NCBI RefSeq assembly: GCF_025154075.1
Contig: NZ_JAOAMU010000001.1
Span: forward strand, 827,332-891,331
DNA length: 64,000 nt
Direction of reading: 5' to 3'
DNA from: Chryseobacterium herbae
GTDB taxonomy: Bacteria; Bacteroidota; Bacteroidia; Flavobacteriales; Weeksellaceae
Made by a program: the position numbers and the translations under genes. Under the pieces are notes generated by a model. It saw nothing but the letters and a program-made list of their open reading frames with translations, was not told the origin of the DNA and searched no databases. Below, in pieces: positions 16,115 through 25,055 of this stretch. Numbering within the stretch: position 1 is the first letter of the stretch; each line of letters begins with the position of its first letter.

Positions 16115-16939
16115 TTGAACACTAAAGAATACATATCATCCGGAATTATAGAATCTTATATTCTAGGTCTTGCTTCTCCTGAGGAGGCAGGGATTTTGGA
16201 GTGTGTGATGAAAAACAATGCTGAAGTAAAGGCGGCTTTTGAAGAAGCGCAGCAAACTTTGGAAGATTTGGCGACAAGCCAGGCCGTGACACCGCCAGCC
16301 GATCTAAAATCTAAGATATGGAATAAGATCCAGCAGGAACAGACTGAAGAAGTACAGCCTGTGGTTATCATAGATATTCCCACTGCGAAACCTCAAGAGG
16401 AGATTAAACCTCAACTAGATATTAAGCCTCAGAGTAAAAGCAGCTGGAAAACGTATGCAGTTGCCGCTTCTGTATTATTTCTGATCAGTGCGGCAGGAAA
16501 TCTTTTCTGGATGAATAATCAGTCTGAAACCAGAGAGGAAATGGCTAAAATACAGACCGAGAAAAAAGCTCAGGATCTCGCAATGCAAAAAATGAATCAG
16601 AAAATGGAAATGGTTTCCAATCCTGATATGCAGATGGTCATGCTGAAAGGCGTAGAAAAACATACCGATTCCAAAGCCATGGTTTTCTGGGACAAAAAGA
16701 CAAAAGAAGTCTATCTCAACGCCGAAAGTCTGCCAAAAGCTCCTGAAGGGATGCAGTATCAGTTGTGGGCGATCGCGGATGGCAAACCTGTAAACGCCGG
16801 TATGTACACCGAAGAGAAAGACAGCAAAATAGCCCTCGCACAGATTCCAAACGCGCAGGCATTCGCTATTACCCTTGAAAAGAAGGGTGGCAGCGCAGTT
16901 CCTACGATGGAGAATATGTATGTGATGGGCGGAATCTAA
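16115..16939 (+). CDS. Membrane anti-sigma factor, RskA-like
   Basis: The 274-aa protein starts at TTG one base after the sigma stop. Residues 1-70 form the cytoplasmic anti-sigma part (SGIIESYILGLASPEEAGILE, RskA/ChrR-like zinc-free), then a low-complexity proline/lysine linker, one membrane helix (TYAVAASVLFLISAAGNLFW, about residues 113-132), a coiled-coil rich in Met, Gln and Lys, and the periplasmic anti-sigma-K domain (VFWDKKTKEVYLNAESLP, GMQYQLWAI..GKPVNAG, AFAITLEKKGG). Such proteins hold their sigma at the membrane until regulated proteolysis. The unusual methionine richness of the coiled coil (residues about 150-175) next to methionine-sulfoxide reductase genes might hint at oxidation sensing; that is speculation. 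Confidence 0.9.
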   Translation: MNTKEYISSGIIESYILGLASPEEAGILECVMKNNAEVKAAFEEAQQTLEDLATSQAVTPPADLKSKIWNKIQQEQTEEVQPVVIIDIPTAKPQEEIKPQLDIKPQSKSSWKTYAVAASVLFLISAAGNLFWMNNQSETREEMAKIQTEKKAQDLAMQKMNQKMEMVSNPDMQMVMLKGVEKHTDSKAMVFWDKKTKEVYLNAESLPKAPEGMQYQLWAIADGKPVNAGMYTEEKDSKIALAQIPNAQAFAITLEKKGGSAVPTMENMYVMGGI

Positions 16940-17101
16940 GATCTGCTTACTGCATTTTCATGTTTAGCTAACAAACTTTTCCTATTGGTTGAGTAAATAA
17001 CGAAATATAAGTTGGAACAGCTTTTTCATGTTCATCAGCCTCTTGTTAATCACAGGAGGTTTTATTTTAAAGCTAATAAATAAGGTAGTAGTACTTTAGA
17101 A

Positions 17102-18085
17102 TTAATTATCCTGTCTTCTGTCTATTTTCAGCTCCCTTTCCACCTCATTTACGTTCGGTAAAGGAAGATCATAGCTTTCAGTGATATATTTCAGGACTTC
17201 TTCTTCTGTTTTATCATTTATTTTTCTGATAAAAAGATGATTGGTCATTTTTAAAAAAAGAATAAGCTCATCTGCCGTCTGTTTCTTTCCGAATATGGAC
17301 TTTTCAATGACGGCTCTTTTATCATCGTTCACAATGAGATCATTGAAAGAAGTGTTCATCAGGACCGTCTGAAAAAATGATTCTGCCGGCAGAAATGTAT
17401 GCAGATAATAATCCTCAAAATTCATCACTCTTTTATTATTGGCGAGAAAAGCGCAGGTATCCCTTGTAAAGATCACCCACTTCCCTCCTATGTAGGGCGT
17501 AACATCCTTCATAAACTCCCTTTTATACATCATCGATGAGATCTTATAAGACAGTTCTGTAAAATGATTCTGTATCCTCTGCAAGGTATCCGGGCGATAA
17601 AACTTCTGATCATAATAGAAAAGATAATTCCTTCCCTTATTTGCTGTCAGGAATTTCCTGATGATATTCTGTGATTTTAAAGGATAGTCCTCCCCGCTCA
17701 GATTAACGAAATAATCCCATTCCTGGCTTACATTAAGCAGAAACTCCATGGCATCCAGCTCAGCCTGGATCATACTGAAACCGCCGGAAACGATATTGAT
17801 GCTTTCAAGAATATAAACATTGGGAAACTTCACGAGGAACATCTGGATTTCATCGGTGATTTCCTCCTTCGCCTTCCGGTCGATATGAATCAGGTAAAAC
17901 TGATCTCTCGTATAAATCTTCTGAAACATGGCTTTGAATACTTCCGGCTTATGATGTATCATAATAAAGTAAGCAATTCTCACATGCTGATCCGAGAGGG
18001 ATGCTAAAGTCTGGGGCTGAGGTCTGGTAGAAGGAGCGGAAGTCTTCATAAGAACGGATTTAAAATCATCCGCTGGGGCAAACAA
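17102..18085 (-). CDS. Glycosyltransferase family 14 (core-2/I-branching type)
   Basis: The 327-aa protein matches GT14 beta-xylosyl/N-acetylglucosaminyl transferases: RIAYFIMIHHKPEVFKAMF at the start of the catalytic domain, DQFYLIHIDRKA, GFSMIQAELDAM, the WDYFVNLSGEDYPL motif, GGKWVIFTRD and LPAESFFQTVLMN. Bacterial members add sugars to surface polysaccharides or glycoproteins. No membrane segment is obvious. It is monocistronic, flanked by unrelated genes, so the acceptor is unknown. The N-terminal ~30 residues before RIAYF are poorly conserved-looking; Met13 (18049) is an alternative start. Confidence 0.87.
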   Translation of the reverse strand: MFAPADDFKSVLMKTSAPSTRPQPQTLASLSDQHVRIAYFIMIHHKPEVFKAMFQKIYTRDQFYLIHIDRKAKEEITDEIQMFLVKFPNVYILESINIVSGGFSMIQAELDAMEFLLNVSQEWDYFVNLSGEDYPLKSQNIIRKFLTANKGRNYLFYYDQKFYRPDTLQRIQNHFTELSYKISSMMYKREFMKDVTPYIGGKWVIFTRDTCAFLANNKRVMNFEDYYLHTFLPAESFFQTVLMNTSFNDLIVNDDKRAVIEKSIFGKKQTADELILFLKMTNHLFIRKINDKTEEEVLKYITESYDLPLPNVNEVERELKIDRRQDN

Positions 18086-18116
18086 TTCTGTTAACGTGCG
18101 AAAGCTACGAATAAAT

Positions 18117-18225
18117 TTTTGATAATCAATTATTTAAAGCAATTATTATTCAGTTTATTTATTGTATTTTTGCAAAGCATTTATAAGAACAGGCCTCTGC
18201 CTTTTGCTATTCTGTAACAGTTTAA
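18117..18225 (+). promoter_or_regulatory. Cold-shock-type promoter and leader element, copy 1 (before DEAD-box gene)
   Basis: The block TTTTGATAATCAAT (18117-18130), TTATTCAGTT, -7 element TATTTTTG (18165-18172) and the leader words AGGCCTCTGCCTTTTGC...TCTGTAAC are repeated in the same order in front of the cold-shock protein at 25548. The leader to the helicase ATG is then about 360 nt, long as in cold-shock mRNAs. The remainder of the 456-bp gap shows no ORF that I can support. Confidence 0.6.
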
Positions 18226-18541
18226 AATCTTCATTTTTCTCTTTCAGTTTTGCTTTTTCAGCTGCCCGACTGCTTTCCTGATTTTCAGGTTAAAAAAAAA
18301 GCGGTTATTAAAATTCAGAACGGCATGGGTTCATCAGGATCCTGCTTTAAGAATGAGAACGATACGATATTGCAAAGCTCAGTACATATATTCGCAAATG
18401 GATGTATTGTCAAAGTTAATGCAAAGTAAAATAATAAGTAAAGATAATGTATCTGCATGGATATCCATTATTTTTATACAAGACAACAATTCAGATCTTA
18501 ACCGATTTGGCCACTCAGAACCGGATGTCCGGTAGTTTATA

Positions 18542-19666
18542 ATGAGTTTTAAAAATTTAAATTTAATAAATCCTATAGTCCGCGCCGTTACAGAAGCCGG
18601 ATATTCCAAGCCCACAGAGATACAGTATACCGCTGTTCCACATATTTTAGCGGGAAGGGATATTATAGGATATGCTCAATCCGGTACAGGAAAAACTGCG
18701 GCATTTGCCATGCCCATTCTGCAGTTGTTAAAAAGAAATACACCCGATCATAAAGAAATACGCACATTAATCTTAACGCCAACCCGGGAATTGGTCCTGC
18801 AGCTGGAAGAAAGTTTTAAAGTGTACAGCAAATATTTACCCTTATCCCAGCTTTCCATCTTTGGAGGCGTTTTGTCAGGAAGCCAATTGGCAGCTCTGAG
18901 AAAAAGAGTGGATATTCTTATTGCAACTCCCGAAAGATTACTCAATCTGGTAAGCCAGAGACATATAGATCTCTCTAAAATCGAAATACTGGTTTTGGAT
19001 GAAGCTGACCAAATGGTTGATATGGGATTCACAGAAGATGTGAAAAAAATCCTGAAACTGATTTCTCAAAAAAGACAGACCTTATTCTTCTCTGCAACAA
19101 TGCCGTCTGATGTCCGCAAATTTGGGGACGCCATGCTGAATAACCCTGTTGAGATCACCATAGACCCGGTTTCATCTCCGGTGCAGGCCATTAATCAGTC
19201 CGTTTACTTTGTTGAAAAGACTCAGAAAACAGATTTACTGATCAATATACTGCAGGATGTATCTATTTTACGTTCACTGGTTTTTACCCGCACTAAGCAG
19301 GGCGCAGACAAACTGGTTAAACAATTGGAACGTACAGGAATTTTTGCAGCCGCTATTCATGGGAATAAATCCCAGACCGCAAGACAACAGGCTGTGGAAG
19401 ATTTCAAAAACAGTAAGATCCGTGTTTTGGTAGCTACCGATATTGCAGCCCGGGGAATCGACATTGAAGAGCTTCCGTATGTAGTTAATTACGAGCTTCC
19501 TGATGTCCCTGAAACCTATGTTCACAGGATTGGAAGAACCGGAAGAGCAGGAATGAAAGGAACAGCCGTTTCTTTCTGTGACGAAGGAGAACGTTCTGAT
19601 CTAACCAATATTCAAAAACTGATAGGCTTTATAATGCCTGTCGCAAAACTCCAATATTTACACTAA
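18542..19666 (+). CDS. DEAD-box ATP-dependent RNA helicase (RhlE/CsdA-like)
   Basis: The 374-aa protein holds the full helicase core: Q motif (FKNLNL...GYSKPTEIQ), motif I AQSGTGKT, Ia PTRELVLQ, Ib TPERL, II DEAD in VLDEADQM, III SAT, and in the second RecA domain motif V ATDIAARGID and VI HRIGRTGRAG. It ends just after the core, with no basic C-terminal tail, so it is a minimal RhlE-type enzyme. A cold-shock protein gene follows 87 bp downstream and the upstream leader is shared with another cold-shock gene, so it likely unwinds structured RNA at low temperature and helps ribosome assembly or mRNA decay (inference). Confidence 0.95.
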   Translation: MSFKNLNLINPIVRAVTEAGYSKPTEIQYTAVPHILAGRDIIGYAQSGTGKTAAFAMPILQLLKRNTPDHKEIRTLILTPTRELVLQLEESFKVYSKYLPLSQLSIFGGVLSGSQLAALRKRVDILIATPERLLNLVSQRHIDLSKIEILVLDEADQMVDMGFTEDVKKILKLISQKRQTLFFSATMPSDVRKFGDAMLNNPVEITIDPVSSPVQAINQSVYFVEKTQKTDLLINILQDVSILRSLVFTRTKQGADKLVKQLERTGIFAAAIHGNKSQTARQQAVEDFKNSKIRVLVATDIAARGIDIEELPYVVNYELPDVPETYVHRIGRTGRAGMKGTAVSFCDEGERSDLTNIQKLIGFIMPVAKLQYLH

Positions 19667-19753
19667 ATCATAATAATATAATACCCGGATTCTATTTCTG
19701 AGAGTTTCAGAAAAAAGTCCACAAAATAATACAACAATTTTAATACAATTACA

Positions 19754-19948
19754 ATGCAAGAAGGCACAGTAAAATTTTTCAACGAAGCAAAAGGTTTCGG
19801 ATTCATTTCTCCAGCAGACGGGAGCAAAGACATTTTTGTACACTCTTCAGGATTAGACACTAGATCTATCCGTGAAAACGATAAAGTAGTTTTCGAAGTA
19901 CAAAAAAGCGACAAAGGTTTAAATGCAGTTAACGTAAAGTTAGCATAG
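19754..19948 (+). CDS. Cold-shock protein (single CSD)
   Basis: The 64-aa protein is a single cold-shock domain with RNP1 KGFGFI and RNP2 DIFVH, starting MQEGTVKFFNEAKG. It binds single-stranded nucleic acid and melts RNA structure. It lies 87 bp after the helicase gene on the same strand and ahead of a terminator at 20017, so it may be co-transcribed with it or have its own promoter in the 87-bp AT-rich spacer. Confidence 0.95.
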   Translation: MQEGTVKFFNEAKGFGFISPADGSKDIFVHSSGLDTRSIRENDKVVFEVQKSDKGLNAVNVKLA

Positions 19949-20016
19949 TTTGAATATAACGTTTAAGCGAACATTGGCTGGTAAGTAGCAATACTTTTCA
20001 TTCGATGTCCGTTCAA

Positions 20017-20045
20017 AACCTCTTACTTGATGTGAGAGGTTTTTG
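20017..20045 (+). terminator. Terminator after the cold-shock gene
   Basis: AACCTCTTAC and GTGAGAGGTT pair over 10 bp (one wobble) around TTGAT and are followed by a run of T residues. It lies 69 bp after the stop codon and closes the helicase/csp unit. Confidence 0.85.
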
Positions 20046-20159
20046 TATTGAAACATGACATATTCCCCCAAAATATCCTAAAGTTTGGCTTCCGTTCCTT
20101 AAAAACGGCTATATCCTGCTATATTTGTCACCTAAAAAGTAATTCTACAATTATCATCA

Positions 20160-20996
20160 ATGAATTTATTATACGTTAACTGGGATGTAAGTCCCGAAAT
20201 TTTCAATATCGGTGGGTTTCCTCTGAAATATTACGGGATGTTATTCCTTGCCGGACTTGTTTTATGCTACACGATCTTAAAGACCATCTATAAAAAAGAG
20301 AATCTAAGCCAACCGGCCCATGAAGCGCTTTTTTTTTATGCATTTATAGGAATTTTAATGGGTGCCAGATTAGGACACTGTCTGTTTTATGATTTCGATT
20401 ATTATTCCCAACATCCGATCGAAATATTCCTTCCGATCCAGAAAGGAGTCGACGGAGCCTATCATTTTTCAGGATATGCAGGACTGGCAAGCCATGGCGG
20501 CGGAATCGGGCTGATCATTATGCTTTTGGTTTATGCCAGAAAATTCTCGATTAAGTTCATGACCGTTCTTGATGTCATCGCCATTGCGACTCCTCTAGCC
20601 GGAGCATTTATCAGGCTTGGAAATCTTATGAATTCTGAGATTATCGGAACGCCGTCTGATGCTCCCTGGGCATTTATATTTAAACATGTCGATAATATCC
20701 CGAGACACCCTGCACAACTGTATGAGGCGATTTCTTACCTAACAATCTTCCTTGTGGTGTATTTTATTTACACGAAAAATATCTTTAAGGTGGGAAAAGG
20801 TTTTTACTTCGGAATCACGACTCTGCTTATCTTTATTGTTAGATTCTTTGTGGAATTTATAAAAGTAGATCAGGTTGATTTTGAAAAAGGAATGAGCCTG
20901 AATATGGGCCAGATTTTAAGTATCCCGTTCCTGTTTTTGGGACTGTTCTTTATTATTAAAAGCATCCGTGAGAAAAGAGAAGTGAAAGTTTCTTAG
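20160..20996 (+). CDS. lgt: Prolipoprotein diacylglyceryl transferase Lgt
   Basis: Lgt transfers diacylglyceryl from phosphatidylglycerol to the lipobox cysteine, the first step of lipoprotein maturation, in the inner membrane. The 278-aa protein has about seven membrane helices, the conserved YYGMLFLAGL segment, HFSGYAGLASHGGGIG containing the essential His, and the Lgt signature RLGNLMNSEIIG, followed by HPAQLYEA. It serves the many lipoproteins seen in this window (GldD, ferritin-like, L,D-transpeptidase-like, PepO-type). It is monocistronic with a strong terminator. Confidence 0.96.
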   Translation: MNLLYVNWDVSPEIFNIGGFPLKYYGMLFLAGLVLCYTILKTIYKKENLSQPAHEALFFYAFIGILMGARLGHCLFYDFDYYSQHPIEIFLPIQKGVDGAYHFSGYAGLASHGGGIGLIIMLLVYARKFSIKFMTVLDVIAIATPLAGAFIRLGNLMNSEIIGTPSDAPWAFIFKHVDNIPRHPAQLYEAISYLTIFLVVYFIYTKNIFKVGKGFYFGITTLLIFIVRFFVEFIKVDQVDFEKGMSLNMGQILSIPFLFLGLFFIIKSIREKREVKVS

Positions 20997-21014
20997 TCTT
21001 AAAAATATACAATT

Positions 21015-21055
21015 AAAACATCAGCGGAATCCATGGATTCCGCTGATGTTTTTTT
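21015..21055 (+). terminator. Terminator after lgt
   Basis: AACATCAGCGGAATC pairs perfectly with GATTCCGCTGATGTT around CATG and is followed by seven T residues, 20 bp after the lgt stop. Confidence 0.92.
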
Positions 21056-21066
21056 AGCTATGATCA

Positions 21067-21098
21067 ATAAAAAATTGGCTTAAGGTTATTAAGCCAAT
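21067..21098 (-). terminator. Orphan minus-strand terminator
   Basis: ATTGGCTTAA and TTAAGCCAAT form a perfect 10-bp stem with a 5-nt loop, and on the minus strand six T residues follow. The nearest minus-strand gene ends 364 bp upstream (21462), so either the LytTR transcript has a long 3' tail or a small transcript lies between. Confidence 0.7.
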
Positions 21099-21270
21099 CC
21101 GCATTCTTCAGTGAGAATACTTACATCCACATATATATTCTAATTATTGCACTTGGTCATTTTCTTCTTCAAATCTCTGTGCACTCATACGAGTTCGTCT
21201 GATTTGTTTAATATTTCAAAATTGCGCAAAACAATGGAAAATTAAAAGAAACAGCTATCAAATAAGGCTT

Positions 21271-21420
21271 TAGGTCTATGAAGGAGTTTGAGAGTCGGAG
21301 GGTTTTAGAGTTTTGAGATGCGGGGTTCGTGATTGAGGTTTTTCATTGTGGCTTTTTAATTCAAAATTCAAAATCCACGATTCATAATTCACTATTGACT
21401 ATTGACTATTGACCATTCAC
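21271..21420. repeat. Low-complexity flavobacterial repeat tract
   Basis: The tract reads GAGTTTGAGAGTCGGAGGGTTTTAGAG-like words, then GCGGGGTTCGTGATTG, then ATTCACTATTGACTATTGACTATTGACC. The same vocabulary recurs at 1-200, 34745-34860, 45731-45895 and 53407-53480. Apart from the orphan terminator and a 14-codon ORF (21144-21188, minus), I see no gene in the 465-bp gap 20997-21461. Confidence 0.6.
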
Positions 21421-21461
21421 TCACTCATCTCATCCCTCTTAATCTCAGCCTTTACCTTAGC

Positions 21462-22172
21462 CTAAAACTCTATAGAAGGCTTGTAGGTTCTGCCGATCGG
21501 AAGCTTTTTGCCGTTCACCTGTATCATACTCGCGGAACGAACTTCAATTTTAGACCTGGAGACGATATATGACTTATGGATTCTGACAAACATCTTCGGG
21601 TCCAGGCTTTCTTCTATCCGGCTGATCGGCATTTTAACGGTAATCGTTCCCGATTTAGTATGAACATGAATATACTCGCGCAAGCTTTCAATAAAGAAGA
21701 TATCGTGAAGAATGATCTTAATCTGTTTTTTTCCGCTGCTGATGAAAATATGCTCCCGGTCCGCAGCCTCGAGAAGCGCTTCTTCCGCATTCATAAGATA
21801 TTTGAACTTTTCAACGGCCTTTACAAATCTGTCATATGGAATGGGTTTCATCAGATAATCCACAATATCAAGCTCATACCCTTCCACAGCGTACTGATGA
21901 TAAGCAGTCGTGACGATCACAAGAGGTGGATTTTTCAATTTTTTAAGGAAATCAAAACCTTTGACTACCGGAAGATGCAGGTCCAGAAACATTAAATCTA
22001 TTTCATATCTGTTCAAAAGGCTTCCGGCATAAACGGCGTCGGAACATTTGGCCACCAGATGAAGCTCTTCATCCCTCGAAATAAAATTTTCAAGAATCTC
22101 CGCGGCTATCGGTTCATCTTCTACGATAAGGCAGTTGTATTTTTTAGAAACGGGAGGTGTCATTAAAGTCAA
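21462..22172 (-). CDS. LytTR-family response regulator
   Basis: The 236-aa protein has a receiver domain (VEDEPIAAEILE with the acidic pair, phospho-acceptor Asp in LMFLDLHLP, Thr in VIVTTAYHQYA, Lys in YLMKPI) and a C-terminal LytTR DNA-binding domain (IFISSGKKQIKI, IHKSYIVSRSKI, LPIGRTYKPSIEF). It regulates transcription after phosphorylation by a LytS-type kinase, which is encoded immediately upstream with a 29-bp overlap. Targets are unknown; LytTR regulators bind two direct repeats spaced by about 21 bp. Met4 (22163) is an alternative start. Confidence 0.93.
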   Translation of the reverse strand: MTLMTPPVSKKYNCLIVEDEPIAAEILENFISRDEELHLVAKCSDAVYAGSLLNRYEIDLMFLDLHLPVVKGFDFLKKLKNPPLVIVTTAYHQYAVEGYELDIVDYLMKPIPYDRFVKAVEKFKYLMNAEEALLEAADREHIFISSGKKQIKIILHDIFFIESLREYIHVHTKSGTITVKMPISRIEESLDPKMFVRIHKSYIVSRSKIEVRSASMIQVNGKKLPIGRTYKPSIEF

Positions 22173-23217
22173 TAATTAAGGTTACAATATACCGGTCATT
22201 TGTACTTTCAACGGTGAGAATATGCTTTGGATAAAGCAGTTCAAGTTGTCTGCGGATGTTTTTCAGTCCTATTTTGGTGGAACTTCCGTGAGGTTTTTCT
22301 TCTTTTGAGTTTTCAATATGGTAATGAAGCACGCCGTTTTTAAGCTGAATATCAATATGAATAAAACTTTCACCTAAAGTTTCAGAAACTCCATGTTTAA
22401 AGGCATTTTCTACAAACTGAATCAGGATAAGCGGTGAAATTTCCTGCGAAGGATTGTCGATATCTTCATTAAAACGGATCACCAGATCATGATGCCGGAT
22501 CTGCTGAATCTGGAGGAAATCTTTGATATTTTCTACATCTTTGTCAATGGAAATAAAGCGTTCGGCTGCCTCGTAAATATTATACCTCATCACCTTGGAA
22601 AGCTGCAGGATTACATCAGGCGTTTCATCTGCTTTTTTAAGGGCCATTCCGTAAATATTGTTAAGCGTATTGAACAGAAAATGGGGATTGATCTGGGCTT
22701 TCAGCATGGTCAGTTCCTGGTCCAGCTTCTCTGATTTCAGCAGTGAAATCTGTTCTTTCAGAAGGTTTTTCTGTCGGGTAATTTCTACCCCAAAGATAAG
22801 ACCTGCCATAAATATTAGATCCATAAAAGAATTAAATGCCACCAATCCGTTGATAAACCCTGAAGGTTGCTTTCCATCCAGCGTTTCTACAACACCATAA
22901 ATGTGAGGATAAATAATATAATGAGTGAAAAATCTATGAATCAGAACCGCTGCAACAATAATAAAACAATAGAGCATGTAGCTGAGAAATCTCCTTATTC
23001 CGGTTTTCTCATACACATACAGCAGCGAATACGCCAGGGGCATTTTAATCAAAAAATATCCGAGTTCCAGAACAATGCTATTCTGAAGCCTGGTCTGCCA
23101 TTCCACATCAGGAAACTGATATCTGGACCAGTAAAAGTCCAGATATACCTCCAGAGTATAATACAATATCCAGAAGAGCAGATGAACATATAATTTTGAT
23201 TTTCTGTCTGGCTTCAA
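22144..23217 (-). CDS. LytS/YehU-type sensor histidine kinase
   Basis: The 357-aa membrane protein has about four membrane helices in the first 150 aa, a short coiled coil, then the His_kinase domain (phospho-acceptor in LKAQINPHFLFNTLNNIYG) and a shortened HATPase (ILIQFVENAFKHG N-box, IGLKNIRRQLELLY G-box). No extracytoplasmic sensor domain is present, so the signal is probably sensed within the membrane or at its short loops. Its gene overlaps the LytTR regulator gene by 29 bp, indicating a coupled two-component system. Confidence 0.93.
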   Translation of the reverse strand: MKPDRKSKLYVHLLFWILYYTLEVYLDFYWSRYQFPDVEWQTRLQNSIVLELGYFLIKMPLAYSLLYVYEKTGIRRFLSYMLYCFIIVAAVLIHRFFTHYIIYPHIYGVVETLDGKQPSGFINGLVAFNSFMDLIFMAGLIFGVEITRQKNLLKEQISLLKSEKLDQELTMLKAQINPHFLFNTLNNIYGMALKKADETPDVILQLSKVMRYNIYEAAERFISIDKDVENIKDFLQIQQIRHHDLVIRFNEDIDNPSQEISPLILIQFVENAFKHGVSETLGESFIHIDIQLKNGVLHYHIENSKEEKPHGSSTKIGLKNIRRQLELLYPKHILTVESTNDRYIVTLIIDFNDTSRF

Positions 23218-23296
23218 AACTAATAGGTTTTACTATGCAAAATACCATCTTTCGGCGGAAAATAAAAATAAGGTCCTGCTAATCCGAAGAAACCGT

Positions 23297-23692
23297 CTAC
23301 GAACTGCGCTTTTCTATCTTTTCAGAATGAGATTCCGTAAATATCAACTGTAAAAAACAGCAAATCAGCAGCACGTTGAATTCAATTCCATTGGCGCCAC
23401 CACCTACAACATACCAGCCATTCTGCCAGTGTACCAAATAAATTCCTAAGAAAAGAATGGGCATATTCAGGAAAGAAACAATCTTCACATAGCGGTCAGA
23501 CCAGATCAGAAATACAGAAAAAAGATGGATCAGTTTCACGGCCCACGCCAGATAAATCCCAAAAGGACTGAAACCTATGGTATCCAGATAGTGACGCCCA
23601 AAATCATTGACATCACCACTGAAAATAGAAACAACACTGTGCATCAGTAAAATAACTGATAACGCGGAACGGAGATAAAAATTCTTTTTCAT
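23297..23692 (-). CDS. Small DoxX-like membrane protein
   Basis: The 131-aa protein has four hydrophobic helices and the layout of the DoxX/DoxD family: conserved-looking GFSPFGIYLAWAVKLIHLFSVFLI (helix 2 with Trp/His), FLNMPILFLGIYLVHW (helix 3), GWYVVGGGANGIEFNVLL. Family members are quinone-linked or membrane-stress proteins of poorly known function. It lies 79 bp upstream (in transcription 23692 to 23297) of the histidine kinase gene and may be transcribed with it. Confidence 0.75.
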   Translation of the reverse strand: MKKNFYLRSALSVILLMHSVVSIFSGDVNDFGRHYLDTIGFSPFGIYLAWAVKLIHLFSVFLIWSDRYVKIVSFLNMPILFLGIYLVHWQNGWYVVGGGANGIEFNVLLICCFLQLIFTESHSEKIEKRSS

Positions 23693-23975
23693 GAATCCAA
23701 ATTAAAAAATCACGGAAAAGAATGGGAATTACTGCGTATCAACAGCTTAAAAGTGTATATGAAAGAAAGGGAAGTTGGAAGAGGGAGGATGGAAGTTACT
23801 GGCGGACTGTTTACTTATAGCAGCCATCTTTCAGAGCTTGATCAAATTCTAATTCTGTAAAAATTATTATTAAAGAACGGAAGCCAGAAGCGAGAATCTA
23901 TAAGTGATTGGCAGACATACATTGATAATAGTCGGCTTTCATAACTTCCATCCCCTATTCCATCTCCTAACTTAA

Positions 23976-24731
23976 TTATCTCGTTGTGTAGCCACCGTTC
24001 GCAAAGATGGTCTGACCCGTGATCCACCAGCCTTCTGTCACCAGAAACTCTACCAAAGGAGCGATATCCTTAATATCAGTCAGTCCTCCCAATGCAGATG
24101 CAGATTTATGGTAAGCCACCGCATCATCAGATTCCTGTCCGTAAAAGAAAGGCGTATCCATAGGGCCCGGCGCTACTGCCGTTACGGAAATCCCCCTCTC
24201 ACCGAATTCCTTGGAAGCTGCTCTTGTAAAATGTTCTACCGGAGCTTTTGCCCCTGCATAGGTAGAATATAAACCTGTGTAAGCAGCTAGCAAAGAAGTC
24301 ACAATGGTACATATTTTTCCGTTGTCATTCAGCTTTTTACCTGCTTCCTGGAGAAAGAAATACGCTGATTTTGAATTGACATTGAACATGGTGTCATATT
24401 CTTCCTCCGTGGTTTCGGCAAAAGGCTTTTTCAGGACCATTCCTACTGTATTGATCGCGATATCAATGCCTCCGAATTTCAAAACAGCTTCATCAAAAAA
24501 CTTGGCTATATTGTCTACTTTCGTAAGATCTCCCTGAAACAAAAATGCTTCTGCTCCCAGGGTCTGAACTTCTGCGAGGGTTTTCTCACTGTCTGCTCTG
24601 GAGCTTTCACTGTTATAATGAATGGCCAGTTTTGCACCTTTTGCTGCAAAACCTCTGCTCAGCAATCCTCCTAAATTTTTGCCCCCTCCGGCAATTAATA
24701 CGACTTTTCCTTTGACATCTTGTGTTGACAT
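23976..24731 (-). CDS. SDR-family oxidoreductase
   Basis: The 251-aa protein is a classical short-chain dehydrogenase: cofactor loop variant AGGGKNLGGLL, NTVG in place of NNAG, the Ser in TIVTSLLAAY, catalytic YAGAK (YxxxK), and PGPMDTPFF. A C-terminal TGQTIFANGGYT fits 3-oxoacyl-ACP-reductase-like or sugar-alcohol dehydrogenases. Arg in the NSESSR segment after the second strand suggests preference for NADP. Substrate is unknown; the gene stands alone with an 816-bp upstream gap. Confidence 0.88.
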   Translation of the reverse strand: MSTQDVKGKVVLIAGGGKNLGGLLSRGFAAKGAKLAIHYNSESSRADSEKTLAEVQTLGAEAFLFQGDLTKVDNIAKFFDEAVLKFGGIDIAINTVGMVLKKPFAETTEEEYDTMFNVNSKSAYFFLQEAGKKLNDNGKICTIVTSLLAAYTGLYSTYAGAKAPVEHFTRAASKEFGERGISVTAVAPGPMDTPFFYGQESDDAVAYHKSASALGGLTDIKDIAPLVEFLVTEGWWITGQTIFANGGYTTR

Positions 24732-25055
24732 TGTATTTTTTTTAAAATGTTATTAACCAAAGATGGACAATAGCATTCAATTCGTCGTGGTGAATATTTC
24801 GGAAACTGTAAGGAATTCTGAATATCATACAGATCCAATCACAAAATGTGAATTCAATTAAAAAAACAATCATTTTTTAAGATACCACACGAAAGATATA
24901 TCACATTACATACCAACAGCATACACCCTTCAATCGTCCTGAAATTCGACATTTATCCCATAGAAATCAAAAATAAGTGATTTTTAGGCACAGCATTTGT
25001 AGCTCTGCTAACCGTATTATACACCACTTCATTTTTATAATATATTATTTTTCAT

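Noticed and set aside
23842..24027. Minus ORF of 61 aa at the end of the SDR gene
   Set aside because: It overlaps the SDR coding end in another frame, has poor composition and no motif.
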